The notes beneath the pieces are model-generated. The model worked only from the letters and a program-made list of their open reading frames with translations, did no database searches and was not told where the DNA came from. Positions 18,348-27,283 of a DNA stretch of 64,000 nucleotides are shown piece by piece (position 1 is the first letter of the stretch; each line of letters begins with the position of its first letter). The stretch comes from DATFVA01 sp963774455 (GTDB lineage: Bacteria > Bacteroidota > Ignavibacteria > Ignavibacteriales > Ignavibacteriaceae). A program made the translations under genes and the position numbers. The stretch lies in NCBI GenBank assembly GCA_963774455.1, contig CAVZFD010000002.1, forward strand, positions 186,001 through 250,000, written 5' to 3'.

Positions 18348-18866
18348 TCAGGATGAAGAGATATCTTCCCGTTTTTGTCTTTCGGATTCTTCTGTACCCG
18401 GAACCCGCTTATGCTTAAATGTGATGGCTGTATAAAGTATGTAAATTACAGCCAGGTTTATAATAATAAATATTACCGGCAAAATACCCGGGTGCCTGTC
18501 AAGATCATAGATTTCATACGGCAAATAAATAAGCGATGAGATCAATCCAATCCATTTCGCCCAGTTTGCCTGTCGCCATAATCCATAAGCCTCTGCAAAT
18601 CTTAAAGATGAATAAAGAATAGCAAATGATGCTATCATTATCAGAAGGGAATCCTGCGGATGGGTTATTGCACCGTATATACTGCTTGTGATTTTTCCCT
18701 GGGGACTATAATTGAACTGGCTGACAAAATCCTCAAATTTATACTGGATATTATCATTTAATAAAGTTAACACGCCAAAGCCCGCCAGCAGTACAAGAAT
18801 TCCTTTGGTGAATTCAAAAACCGCAATAGTCTTTAATGATTTTTCTGATTTAAATATGTTTCTCAA
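18348..18866 (-). CDS. DUF2127-family integral membrane protein
   Basis: 172 residues with about four membrane helices (near 14-36, 75-92, 103-122, 129-147) and a charged C-terminal tail. The segment LRFAEAYGLWRQANWAKWIG is the DUF2127 hallmark. The family has no established function. It stands between the convergent SNF2 gene and the M28 peptidase gene. A 19-bp perfect palindrome lies 58-76 bases upstream of its ATG and may regulate it. Confidence 0.85.
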   Translation of the reverse strand: MRNIFKSEKSLKTIAVFEFTKGILVLLAGFGVLTLLNDNIQYKFEDFVSQFNYSPQGKITSSIYGAITHPQDSLLIMIASFAILYSSLRFAEAYGLWRQANWAKWIGLISSLIYLPYEIYDLDRHPGILPVIFIIINLAVIYILYTAITFKHKRVPGTEESERQKREDISSS

Positions 18867-18923
18867 TGGATTAAATGTCTTCTTGCTTCCTGAAAGTTAC
18901 TAAAAAGGGGAGGTAAAGATAGT

Positions 18924-18942
18924 GATTCTATCTGATAGAATC
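18924..18942. promoter_or_regulatory. 19-bp perfect palindrome upstream of the DUF2127 gene
   Basis: GATTCTATC, one base, GATAGAATC. It is the same size and geometry as the palindrome at 14804-14822, with a different sequence. It abuts the stem-loop at 18942-18973, so part of its function could be transcript termination. Confidence 0.45.
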
Positions 18943-18973
18943 CGGGGAAAGCATTTCTTAATGCCTTCCCCGG
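18942..18973 (-). terminator. Stem-loop after the M28 peptidase gene
   Basis: A 14-bp stem with one mismatch (CCGGGGAAAGCATT with AATGCCTTCCCCGG) and a four-base loop, beginning 11 bases after the peptidase stop. No clean U-run follows on the minus strand, so it is a plausible but imperfect terminator. Confidence 0.6.
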
Positions 18974-18983
18974 GAGCAGATAA

Positions 18984-21329
18984 CTATTTGGAAAGGATCA
19001 TTTTTTTAAAAGAAGTAAATGTTCCGGCCGTAAACTTGTAAATATAAATTCCGCTTGCAAGCCTGCTGCCGTCGAATGAGACAGAGTAATTTCCCGGCTC
19101 TTTGACTTCATTAATCAATGAAACGGTTTCACTTCCAAGCACATCGTAAACTTTAAGTGTTACAAGTTCAGTCTTTCCTACACTGAAATTTATTCTGGTT
19201 TCAGGATTGAAAGGATTCGGATAGTTCTGTGCCAGCGAGAAGCTGAATACAGGATTAAAGCTGACTTCAACGGGATTATATAATTTAAACGAGCCATCAA
19301 AATCAACCTGTTTCAGCCGGTAGAAGGATTTATCCGGCAGCGGTTTATTATCAGTAAAGGAATAATCAGTTGACTGTGTGGAAGTACCATTCCCGTTAAC
19401 AAATCCGAGCACTGTCCACTCGCTTTTACCTTCAGCCTTTCTCTGAACTTCGAATCCTTTATTATTCAGTTCAGACGCTGTCTGCCATTTGAGGTTTACT
19501 TCTGAACCGGTACTCACAGCACTAAAAGATGCGAGTTCAACAGGAACGGCACTGAAAACTTTAACCCTTATATTATCAACATAAAAACCATCTTCAGTTA
19601 ATGATTCGTCTGAGATCAGATGAAATCTAAATTTTATCTGACTTCCGGTATAATCACTGAGATCGATTGTTTCATGAACCCAGGCAGACTGTTCGCCGTC
19701 GTAAAGAGGTTCTCCATTAGGCTGGAAAGTGCCTGTTCCGGGATTCGTATACTGGCCCTGGAGAGCCGTCCAGTCTGCACCATTGTTTGTTGAAATTAAT
19801 ACCTGTGCATAATCCCAGTCGGTTTCAATTGCCCACTGGGTATCAAACTCAAGCGTGGCTCCCAGGGAACCGGAGAGATCAAATGAATTCACTGAAGTAA
19901 TTCCTGAATTAGAGTTGCTCTGGTAATTACCCGAAGGTGAATCAGTTATTGAGTAGGGAGCAGATACAAATTTTGAGGTGGTTGTTCCCCACGTACCTGC
20001 TGCTGTCCAGTTATCCATATTCATAACGGTATCTTCAAATGCCAGTGTTTGCGGCGCAACGAAGAACTGGAAGAAATCTGAAGGCGGGATATTTCCGGGC
20101 GGGTTAAATCCGCCGCCTCCTGCAGGCAGCGTCGTTACTATGGAAGCATCCTCATCCTGGGCCGCTATATAATATTGTACAATAGTGCCAAGCTGCTGGC
20201 CTGGAATGGTAAATGTAAACGTGTAATCACCGCGAAGAGGTGCACCCGGGACTTCATTGAAGCTGCTGAAACTGCCGCCTGTACTGGTTCTGTAATATAA
20301 TACCGGTCCTGAAGCGCCAGTCGCTAAATTGAGACCAGTACTGAAAGTAGCTGTTAAAACCAGGTCGTCCGTATAATCGACCGATGCAAATGGTGTATGT
20401 AGTATTTGCAGGTTCAGGTTTAAAGCATAAGAAGCAATTGTCGCAAATGCAAGCTGCGCCGATCTTTTAAAGTAAGGAATATTATAATGTATAAGCAGAT
20501 CATTGGTTGTATGATAATACGCATTAAAATCATAGTCATCCTCAATCAGCAGCACTGCCGAGTATCCATTCTGTATGAATGAGGCATGATCGCTATATGG
20601 CTGCTGAGGATAAACTTCCACTATATCCATTCCAATGCTATACTGTGAATTAAGCTCAACCATTTTGTCATATATCTCGTGTGTTATGCCTACGTCGGCT
20701 GTATGAATGTTGCATACATTGTCATTGTCGGAATCCCACCCGATCATATCCATATTTACAACACCAAGAATTGAATCACCCGCCTGGGCGGCCTGAGTTG
20801 CGTAGTAGTCACTTCCGATTAATCCCTGCTCTTCTTCATCCCACACAGCAAAAATAAGGGTGTATGGAAATGTATACTGCGACAGAACTCGCGCAGCCTC
20901 TATAACAGCCGCAGTTCCGCTTCCGTTATCATCGGCGCCGGGAGCAATTGTTCCGGAGGGCATATCGTCATAATGAGCACAGATAATGAATTCCTTGTTT
21001 GGATATTCACTGCCGGGAATAGCGGCAAGAACATTCCTTCCTGTTGAACTGAACTGCTGATCATAGGCAGTGAGTCCATAGCTCTGAAATTTTTGTTTAA
21101 TAAAATCGGCCGCTATGTTATTTCCGGGCTGATATTTATTCCTGGAAAGAATGGTTTGAGTGGTCCCATTAATAATTACAGATTCCTCACCCGACAACTG
21201 AGCGACAAAATAGGTTAATGAATCGCTGTCAACATTATTGAGGATTTGCTGGATAACAGAAGTTTGAGAGAACAAAAAAGTCTGAAAAGAAAAGAGAATG
21301 GCATACAAGAAAAGTAACTTTGGTTTCAT
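18984..21329 (-). CDS. Secreted M28-family metallopeptidase with T9SS sorting domain
   Basis: 781 residues with a signal peptide (1-21). The M28 domain (about 70-305) has the two-zinc ligand set in order: H119 in CAHYDDMPSG, D133/D134 in APGADDNGSG, E166/E167 in WDEEEQGLIGSDYYA, D194 in NMDMIGWD and H248 in YSDHASF. Beta-sandwich regions follow, including a MAM/jelly-roll-like domain (about 430-600) and a fibronectin-like domain, then a type A sorting domain (LAQNYPNPFNPETRINF to FKKMILSK). The family cleaves N-terminal amino acids from peptides; the sorting domain places it on the cell surface or outside. It is the last gene of a minus-strand run after the two-component pair, 163 bases away. 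Confidence 0.93.
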   Translation of the reverse strand: MKPKLLFLYAILFSFQTFLFSQTSVIQQILNNVDSDSLTYFVAQLSGEESVIINGTTQTILSRNKYQPGNNIAADFIKQKFQSYGLTAYDQQFSSTGRNVLAAIPGSEYPNKEFIICAHYDDMPSGTIAPGADDNGSGTAAVIEAARVLSQYTFPYTLIFAVWDEEEQGLIGSDYYATQAAQAGDSILGVVNMDMIGWDSDNDNVCNIHTADVGITHEIYDKMVELNSQYSIGMDIVEVYPQQPYSDHASFIQNGYSAVLLIEDDYDFNAYYHTTNDLLIHYNIPYFKRSAQLAFATIASYALNLNLQILHTPFASVDYTDDLVLTATFSTGLNLATGASGPVLYYRTSTGGSFSSFNEVPGAPLRGDYTFTFTIPGQQLGTIVQYYIAAQDEDASIVTTLPAGGGGFNPPGNIPPSDFFQFFVAPQTLAFEDTVMNMDNWTAAGTWGTTTSKFVSAPYSITDSPSGNYQSNSNSGITSVNSFDLSGSLGATLEFDTQWAIETDWDYAQVLISTNNGADWTALQGQYTNPGTGTFQPNGEPLYDGEQSAWVHETIDLSDYTGSQIKFRFHLISDESLTEDGFYVDNIRVKVFSAVPVELASFSAVSTGSEVNLKWQTASELNNKGFEVQRKAEGKSEWTVLGFVNGNGTSTQSTDYSFTDNKPLPDKSFYRLKQVDFDGSFKLYNPVEVSFNPVFSFSLAQNYPNPFNPETRINFSVGKTELVTLKVYDVLGSETVSLINEVKEPGNYSVSFDGSRLASGIYIYKFTAGTFTSFKKMILSK

Positions 21330-21492
21330 ATAACTCCCCGGAATTATTCAATGAAAAGGTTATGTAAGTATTAAATTTAAGAAAAAATTCCCGAAGATAT
21401 ACACCGGTAAAATATTACAGATTTTTATTATCGCGGAAATATTAGTAGAGGAAGCACTGCGGATATAACAACATATATCTGAAGAACAGAGA

Positions 21493-22872
21493 TTAATTGT
21501 TCATTTCCTCATCCTGGTAGATAATATTATACTTATTTATCAACCTATGAATTGACCTCCGATCCAGTCCGCATACTTCTGCGGTCCTTGTAATATTCCC
21601 CTTGTTTTTCTTAAGGTGGTGGGTCAGGTACTCAATCTCAAATTTTTCAAGGGTTTTTTCTTTTGCTTCTTTATAAGGCGGGTTAAGGTATGAACTATCA
21701 AACTCATTTTCTTCAGCTGATGCTGGTATAGGCAGGTCAGCTCTTTCAACAATTCCGTTTGTGCTCAGGAAATAGGCTCTTCCGATCAGGTTCTGTACTT
21801 CTCTCACATTGCCTGGCCAGTAATAGTTTTTAAGTGCGGTCTCGGCTTCTTTCGAAAAAACAGGAACAGGCTTATCATCTCTAGAGCATAGATCCGCAAG
21901 GAAGTGTTTTGCAAGCAGAATAATATCCTCTTTTCTTTCTCTCAGGGGCGGAACGTCAATCCTGATCGTATTAAGCCGGTAATACAGGTCCTCCCTGAAC
22001 CTTTTTTCTGCAACTTCTTTCTCAAGGTTCTTATTGGTTGCAGCCATTATCCTTACATCTAACTCGATCTCATTCTGTGCGCCTATCCTTCTTATCTTTC
22101 TTTCCTCCAGCATTCTCAGCAGCTTTATCTGAAGCGACAAACTCATATCACCGATCTCATCGAAGAAAAAGGTACCCTGGTTTGCAAATTCAAGGAGGCC
22201 GGGCTTTGTCTTAACTGCCCCGGTAAAAGCTCCTCTTTCGTGACCAAATAACTCACTCTCAAAAAGATGTTCGGGCAGAGCACCGCAGTTTACCGGCACA
22301 AAGGGATTTTTATTTCTTCTGCTCATCATATGAATTGCCCTTGCAATAAGCTCTTTACCGGTGCCGCTTTCTCCAGTTATCAGTACGTTCATATTTCCCG
22401 GGGCAATTTTTTTTACGTAGCCTATTACCTGCTGCATTTTGCCGCTTCTGTAAAGCAGTCCCGGTATTTCACCCGGCTGTTCTTCCTCTTTTAAATTCTC
22501 TTCCTGTGAACCATTAAGCAAGGCACGCTCTACAGAATCAAACAGCTTCTTTGAAGTGAATGGTTTTTCAAGAAAATCAAAAGCCCCGTTTCTCATTGCA
22601 TCAACACTTGTTTCAATAGTTCCGTAACCGGATATCATTATGATTTTTGAATCGGGAAAATTTTCAAGAGCAGTTTTCAGAATATCGAGACCGGAATACT
22701 CCTTCATTTTAAGGTCGGTTATTATAAGGTTAAAACTTTCCCGGGCTGCTGTATCTACAGCTTTATGGTAATCATCAATCAGCCTTATGTCGTATTCAGG
22801 GTTCCTCGAAAGCAGCTTGTTGAGGCTGTTGAGCATTTCCTGTTCATCATCGATAATCAGTATCTTTTTCAT
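21493..22872 (-). CDS. NtrC-family sigma-54-dependent response regulator
   Basis: 459 residues from MKKILIIDDE. The receiver domain has the acidic pair D8/D9, phosphoacceptor D53 (ITDLKMKEYSG) and a conserved Lys in EKPF. The AAA+ domain has Walker A GESGTGKELIARAIH, the sigma-54-contacting loop GAFTGA and Walker B GTFFFDEIGDM; a Fis-type helix-turn-helix closes the protein (GNITRTAEVCGLDRRSIHRL). An in-frame ATG at 22890 exists, but the ATG at 22872, one base after the kinase stop with GGAAAG upstream, gives the normal receiver start. Together with the preceding heme-motif kinase it forms a two-component system activating sigma-54 promoters; nearby cytochrome genes are likely but unproven targets. 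Confidence 0.92.
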   Translation of the reverse strand: MKKILIIDDEQEMLNSLNKLLSRNPEYDIRLIDDYHKAVDTAARESFNLIITDLKMKEYSGLDILKTALENFPDSKIIMISGYGTIETSVDAMRNGAFDFLEKPFTSKKLFDSVERALLNGSQEENLKEEEQPGEIPGLLYRSGKMQQVIGYVKKIAPGNMNVLITGESGTGKELIARAIHMMSRRNKNPFVPVNCGALPEHLFESELFGHERGAFTGAVKTKPGLLEFANQGTFFFDEIGDMSLSLQIKLLRMLEERKIRRIGAQNEIELDVRIMAATNKNLEKEVAEKRFREDLYYRLNTIRIDVPPLRERKEDIILLAKHFLADLCSRDDKPVPVFSKEAETALKNYYWPGNVREVQNLIGRAYFLSTNGIVERADLPIPASAEENEFDSSYLNPPYKEAKEKTLEKFEIEYLTHHLKKNKGNITRTAEVCGLDRRSIHRLINKYNIIYQDEEMNN

Positions 22873-22873
22873 T

Positions 22874-24328
22874 TTAGTGATTCTTTCCATTAAACGTGAT
22901 TTTAAATGCAGTTCCTTTTCCTTCTGTACTAACCACGGTTATGTCGGCATTATGATTTTTACAAATGTTTTTTACAATATAAAGTCCTAGTCCCGAACCT
23001 TTTCCCCCCGTTTTTGTGGTAAAGAAAGGAGAGAAAATCTGATCTTTTATGGTATCATTTATACCGCTTCCATTATCTTCAACCGAAAGAACATAGGATG
23101 AATTTTCTGCAGTAAGTGAGATCATAAGGTTCCCGTCTTTGTCCATCGCGTCCAGTGAATTTATTACAAGGTTTGTAAGTGCCTGTTCAAGCTGGAGAGC
23201 GTCGCCTCTAATTACGGCGTTTAAAGCTAAAACTGTCTTTGAAAGTTCAGTATTTCTTTTCTTTAATATCGGCTGCAGGGTGGTTAAAGTATTTTCAACA
23301 ACTTCTGAAAGGTTTACATCGCCGAAATTCTTTTCAGTCTTTTTACTGTGTTTTAATACATTTCGGGTTATTTCCGAGATTTTTTCAGTCTGACTCAGAA
23401 TGACTTTTATATCATCCGAATAACCAGCAATATTACTGTTCTGTTCAGCCTCGAATGACAGGTAATCAGCGCGCGACATTATTATAGCCGAGTGATTATT
23501 TATTTCGTGCGCTGTTTCTGAAGTCAGTTCTCCAAGCGTTATCAGCCTGTCTGCATGCTGAAGCTGCTCGAAGTGTAGATTATTTATCTCCTCCTGCGAA
23601 TCGTGAAGCCGGTTTACCATCAGGTTGAAGTTACGGTTAACCGTTCCAAATTCATCCTCTCTTTCTACTGCAAGGTTAGCAGATAAATTACCGCTCTTAA
23701 CCTCTCTCATAGCCTTTATCAGTTTCTGAAGGGGTTTGTTTATGAAAGATTGGAAAATGAAATAAAATCCTGCGGTAATGATCAGCAGAACTGCGATACC
23801 AAGAAAAACCATGTGCCTCGTGCCTGTATAAAACTTTGTCTCGGCCGGGGTAAGGTTTGCTCCTACATCCAGGTATGCAATTAAATCCTGCGTATGACAG
23901 CCGCGGCATTCCGGTTTATTGAATATAGGCGAAAATGAATGATATTCATTGTGATTTAGCAGATTGATCCTGCCGGACGAAAGTGAATCAGGATTGAGGT
24001 CAGGGTGAATAGTTCGTAATCCTTTCCCGATATCCTTCCTGGAAGAAGAAAAATTAATTATACCAGCGGGACTTATTATCCTGACGTGGTCTATTCCTTT
24101 TCTTTTGCCCAGATCGTCTATCATCGACTGGATATTTTTCTGGTTTCCCTGCAGCATTGCATTATCCAGCGTGTAGTTCATAAGGTCTAGAGTTGCCTCC
24201 AGCATCATAACAGATCGCTGGTTAAAGTTCTCACGGAACTGGGAGATTAAAAAGTATCCCGGAATTACCAGGCTGAGAATAATTAAAATAAGTGCAAAAA
24301 ATATGAATTTGGTTTTTATTGATTTCAT
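22874..24328 (-). CDS. Sensor histidine kinase with CxxCH heme motif in its periplasmic domain
   Basis: 484 residues. Membrane helices at about 8-30 and 172-193 enclose a ~140-residue periplasmic sensor containing C141-R-G-C144-H145, a c-type heme attachment motif in the context FNKPECRGCHTQDL just before the second helix. A HAMP domain (about 194-245), a His-kinase dimerisation helix with H274 in SETAHEINNHSAII, and an ATPase domain (N box LVINSLDAMDKDG, G boxes DNGSGIND and GGKGSGLGLYI) follow. Heme-containing periplasmic sensors of this plan are known to sense redox state or small gases in other bacteria; the ligand here is unknown. It directly precedes its sigma-54 regulator and diverges from the cytochrome cluster at 24680. 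Confidence 0.9.
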   Translation of the reverse strand: MKSIKTKFIFFALILIILSLVIPGYFLISQFRENFNQRSVMMLEATLDLMNYTLDNAMLQGNQKNIQSMIDDLGKRKGIDHVRIISPAGIINFSSSRKDIGKGLRTIHPDLNPDSLSSGRINLLNHNEYHSFSPIFNKPECRGCHTQDLIAYLDVGANLTPAETKFYTGTRHMVFLGIAVLLIITAGFYFIFQSFINKPLQKLIKAMREVKSGNLSANLAVEREDEFGTVNRNFNLMVNRLHDSQEEINNLHFEQLQHADRLITLGELTSETAHEINNHSAIIMSRADYLSFEAEQNSNIAGYSDDIKVILSQTEKISEITRNVLKHSKKTEKNFGDVNLSEVVENTLTTLQPILKKRNTELSKTVLALNAVIRGDALQLEQALTNLVINSLDAMDKDGNLMISLTAENSSYVLSVEDNGSGINDTIKDQIFSPFFTTKTGGKGSGLGLYIVKNICKNHNADITVVSTEGKGTAFKITFNGKNH

Positions 24329-24679
24329 TGAAAAATTATCTTGCCAGAGGTTTCAGGGGACGTGAATTCAGGTCCTTATATTATGAAAAATTGTACACTG
24401 CTGACTGTTATTTTTGTTAAATAATTCAACACAGCAATGAGATAAAGTTTTAAAAGATAATCTGTGCCAATTAGTGAAATTGCATTTTTATTAGATTTTA
24501 CAGGGACAATGATGTCACAGTGGGATATTTCTTTCTCAGTAAAGAGAAGTAATTCGCATATTAAATAATTAATTTTATTAGAAATTATGGCGAAAACTGT
24601 GAATTCACACAAATATAGAGGAGTTAATCGATACACCCTTTTACTGTTGAAATGGCATACACATTGATAATGCGGAGCG
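24329..24679. other. Divergent promoter region between kinase and cytochrome cluster
   Basis: About 350 AT-rich bases. A minus-strand open frame (24376-24732) crosses it but overlaps the next gene and looks non-coding. A sequence resembling a sigma-54 promoter, TGGCATACACATTGAT (24653-24668), has GG and GA spaced as -24/-12 but would start transcription at the ATG itself, so it was not called. Confidence 0.5.
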
Positions 24680-25066
24680 ATGAGAATTATTACAATTAGC
24701 AGTGATACAAGCCTTATAGAGTTGATTGACAAACCTGATGTGAAAGAACAGAATCAACTCCTTGTTTATAACAAAAGCAACGACCTGCTTGATGTAGTCT
24801 CATTTATTCATACAAATCATCCCTCAGTGCTGATTGTAGATGATGATTTCCTGAAACCGGACACCGCTCATCTGCTTAAAAATGTAAAAAAATTAAATCC
24901 CGACCTCGCGATAGTTTTCATTACCTCCGATCCCGGTATTGAACTGGGTAAGAAGGTCAGCCAGGTGGGGATACACTTTTACGGCTTAAAGCCTTTAAGT
25001 GAAAATGAATTGGAAGATTCAATTCGATCCATAACAAAACTAAAAACAACTCTAACTCAATATTAA
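24680..25066 (+). CDS. Receiver-like (pseudo-receiver) protein
   Basis: 128 residues with a CheY-like alternation and no output domain. D54 (LIVDDDF), T82 (FITSD) and K104 (GLKPLS) occupy the phosphoacceptor, Thr and Lys positions, but the N-terminal acidic pair that binds magnesium is missing (ITISSDTSL), so ordinary phosphorylation is doubtful. It ends 18 bases before the first nonaheme cytochrome and is probably co-transcribed with it. No role is known; an adapter linking the neighbouring kinase to the cytochrome operon is a possibility. Confidence 0.7.
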   Translation: MRIITISSDTSLIELIDKPDVKEQNQLLVYNKSNDLLDVVSFIHTNHPSVLIVDDDFLKPDTAHLLKNVKKLNPDLAIVFITSDPGIELGKKVSQVGIHFYGLKPLSENELEDSIRSITKLKTTLTQY

Positions 25067-25084
25067 TCTAATGGGAGAAAAGTG

Positions 25085-27070
25085 ATGAAAAAGACCTTGA
25101 TACTGTTTATGATAGCTTTCAGCACAGTATTACTCTATTCACAGTCTGCCAAAGTTGTGACTTATGGTTTATCACCGCGTCAGGTTGATGCTGATTCTAC
25201 GGATATGTTTGACAGAGCCTACAATGGTTTGACCAATGTTGGTGAAAATACTCAAATGTACCTGGAAGCAATATTAACAGATGCTACGATTACCAGTCCA
25301 ACCTGGACTGTGGTTGAGAAACCAACCGACTCTGATCCTGTTTTCGGTGAAAGTGTTAACTTAACCGACCAGGAACAGGTTATTAAATTTACACCTGATA
25401 AAGCAGGTACTTACAAAATAGTATTTTCAGATGGCTCGGTAGCTTCTGATCCGATTGTTCTTAAAGTTGGATTGTACCTTGGCTACCAGTATTCATATCC
25501 TGTTTTACCGGATCATGCATGCCAGGATTGCCATAGTGACAAAACAGCTCAGTGGGAACAGACCGGTCACTATATGATCTTTGAAGAAGGTTTGAATGGT
25601 ACATTAAGCAACCATTACGGTCCGAGCTGTATAGGCTGCCATACAACTGGTTATGATGAAAATGCTGCAAATAACGGTTTTGATGATTTCGGGTTCGTAT
25701 TTCCTGATACTTTATTCCCGGGACAGTACGACAACATGGTCGCTCAATTTCCTGATGCAATGCTGCGTGCACGTATTCAGTGTGAAAGCTGCCATGGGCC
25801 GGGAAGTATGCACGTTGGCGCTGCTAATGTTATGTCAGTTACACTTGCAACAGAAAACTGCGCAATCTGCCACGATGGCGGACATCATGTATTCCCTGCT
25901 CAATGGAGAGTTTCTAACCACGCTACGATGGAATCAGTACAAACCAGGGCCGGCTGCGTTCAGTGCCATAACGGCGCAGGATTTGTTAATTATATCAAAA
26001 GCGGTAAACAACCTGCTACACAGGATTTAACTGAAAAAATCTCTATTACCTGCGCAACCTGCCATGATCCTCACAGCGCTCAGAATCCTCATCAGTTGAG
26101 GACAATGGATGTTACCTTATCTAACGGCGAAGAAGTAACAGGAGCCGGAAACGGTGCAATCTGTATGAACTGCCATAAAGCACGTCAGAATGCAGTTGAA
26201 TACACAAACGATTATCTTAATAACTTAAGTACTCACTATGGTCCGCACCACGGTCCTCAGGGTGACGTGCTTGCAGGTAAAAATGCTATTACCTTTGGTC
26301 AGAATATCGAAAGTTCACCTCACCTGGCCGCAACTACCGATGCATGCGTAAGATGTCATATGTATCCTGGCACTACTGATGCCGATGGTAATGTAATACT
26401 TGTCGGTTCACACTCATTTAATATGTCTGAAAACGGTGTTGATAATGTTGCTGCATGTGAAGCCTGCCATGGCGACTTCGGTCCGGATTTCTCAGAAAAG
26501 CTTTGCTACATAAATGGTACAGCAGATCTTGATGGCAACGGTGTTGCAAATGGTCTTCAGATTGAAATACAGGGATTGCTTGATCAGCTGAAGGCTCTTC
26601 TGCCTCAGGACGAGAACGGCGAAGTAGTAATCGCTGATTCATCTGTCACATTGGCAGAAGCACAGGCTGGTTATAACTACTTTATGCTTGAAGAAGACAG
26701 AAGCCTTGGTGTACATAATCCAAGATTCGTTTTCGGAGTCCTTAAAGCTTCTATCGAAGCATTAGGCGGCGTTGTTGCTGTTGATTATGCAAAGGACAAT
26801 TTGCCTACAGATTTCATTCTGTCGCAGAACTATCCTAATCCGTTCAACCCGACAACTGCTATTCAGTACCAGATACCTGAAGGTTCTAATGTAAAGGTGG
26901 TTATATATGACGCCCTTGGAAAACAGGTAGCCGTTCTGGTTAACGAATATCAGAATGCTGGTTCTTATACTACAAACTTCAATGCTTCTAATCTCGCATC
27001 CGGAATCTATTTCTATAGAATGGAAGCTGGTAATTTTGTAAAAGTAAATAAAATGCTTTTACTCAAGTAA
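25085..27070 (+). CDS. Secreted nonaheme c-type cytochrome with T9SS sorting domain
   Basis: 661 residues from ATG 25085 (GGGAGAAA upstream; a GTG one codon earlier is less likely). A signal peptide (to about residue 19) is followed by an Ig/PKD-like beta domain (about 22-135) and nine CxxCH motifs: CQDCH, CIGCH, CESCH, CAICH, CVQCH, CATCH, CMNCH, CVRCH, CACEACH-region CEACH. The C-terminus is a type A sorting domain (LSQNYPNPFNPTTAIQYQ to KVNKMLLLK). Expected role: multi-electron transfer at or beyond the outer membrane. Its tandem paralog follows after a strong terminator. Heme attachment needs the cytochrome c maturation system, not seen here. Confidence 0.93.
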   Translation: MKKTLILFMIAFSTVLLYSQSAKVVTYGLSPRQVDADSTDMFDRAYNGLTNVGENTQMYLEAILTDATITSPTWTVVEKPTDSDPVFGESVNLTDQEQVIKFTPDKAGTYKIVFSDGSVASDPIVLKVGLYLGYQYSYPVLPDHACQDCHSDKTAQWEQTGHYMIFEEGLNGTLSNHYGPSCIGCHTTGYDENAANNGFDDFGFVFPDTLFPGQYDNMVAQFPDAMLRARIQCESCHGPGSMHVGAANVMSVTLATENCAICHDGGHHVFPAQWRVSNHATMESVQTRAGCVQCHNGAGFVNYIKSGKQPATQDLTEKISITCATCHDPHSAQNPHQLRTMDVTLSNGEEVTGAGNGAICMNCHKARQNAVEYTNDYLNNLSTHYGPHHGPQGDVLAGKNAITFGQNIESSPHLAATTDACVRCHMYPGTTDADGNVILVGSHSFNMSENGVDNVAACEACHGDFGPDFSEKLCYINGTADLDGNGVANGLQIEIQGLLDQLKALLPQDENGEVVIADSSVTLAEAQAGYNYFMLEEDRSLGVHNPRFVFGVLKASIEALGGVVAVDYAKDNLPTDFILSQNYPNPFNPTTAIQYQIPEGSNVKVVIYDALGKQVAVLVNEYQNAGSYTTNFNASNLASGIYFYRMEAGNFVKVNKMLLLK

Positions 27071-27098
27071 TTATTCTGAAACTACCTCTGAACTAAGC

Positions 27099-27132
27099 AA
27101 TAAGGCTGCTCATTGAGCAGCCTTATTTTTTT
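27099..27132 (+). terminator. Rho-independent terminator after the first nonaheme cytochrome
   Basis: AATAAGGCTGCTCA (27099-27112) pairs perfectly with TGAGCAGCCTTATT (27114-27127), followed by a T-run. The second cytochrome gene therefore probably has its own promoter. Confidence 0.93.
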
Positions 27133-27283
27133 CTTTCCTCTTTTTTCAGTAACATAAATCACACAACTTTCCGTAATTTTTGAGGACATTAACAATAAAC
27201 GATGTACTTTATATCGTCTTGTAAATGTTTTTTATAAACGGAGTTAAATGCTGAATTTCTAAAAAGCTCTACGGAGATAAGAG

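Noticed and set aside
24653..24668. Sigma-54 promoter-like TGGCAT...TTGAT
   Set aside because: The -12 GC is GA, and the start point would fall on the ATG of the downstream gene, leaving no leader.
24376..24732. Minus-strand 118-codon frame upstream of the cytochrome cluster
   Set aside because: It overlaps the start of the receiver-like gene, has no ribosome site or recognisable domain and lies in AT-rich promoter DNA.
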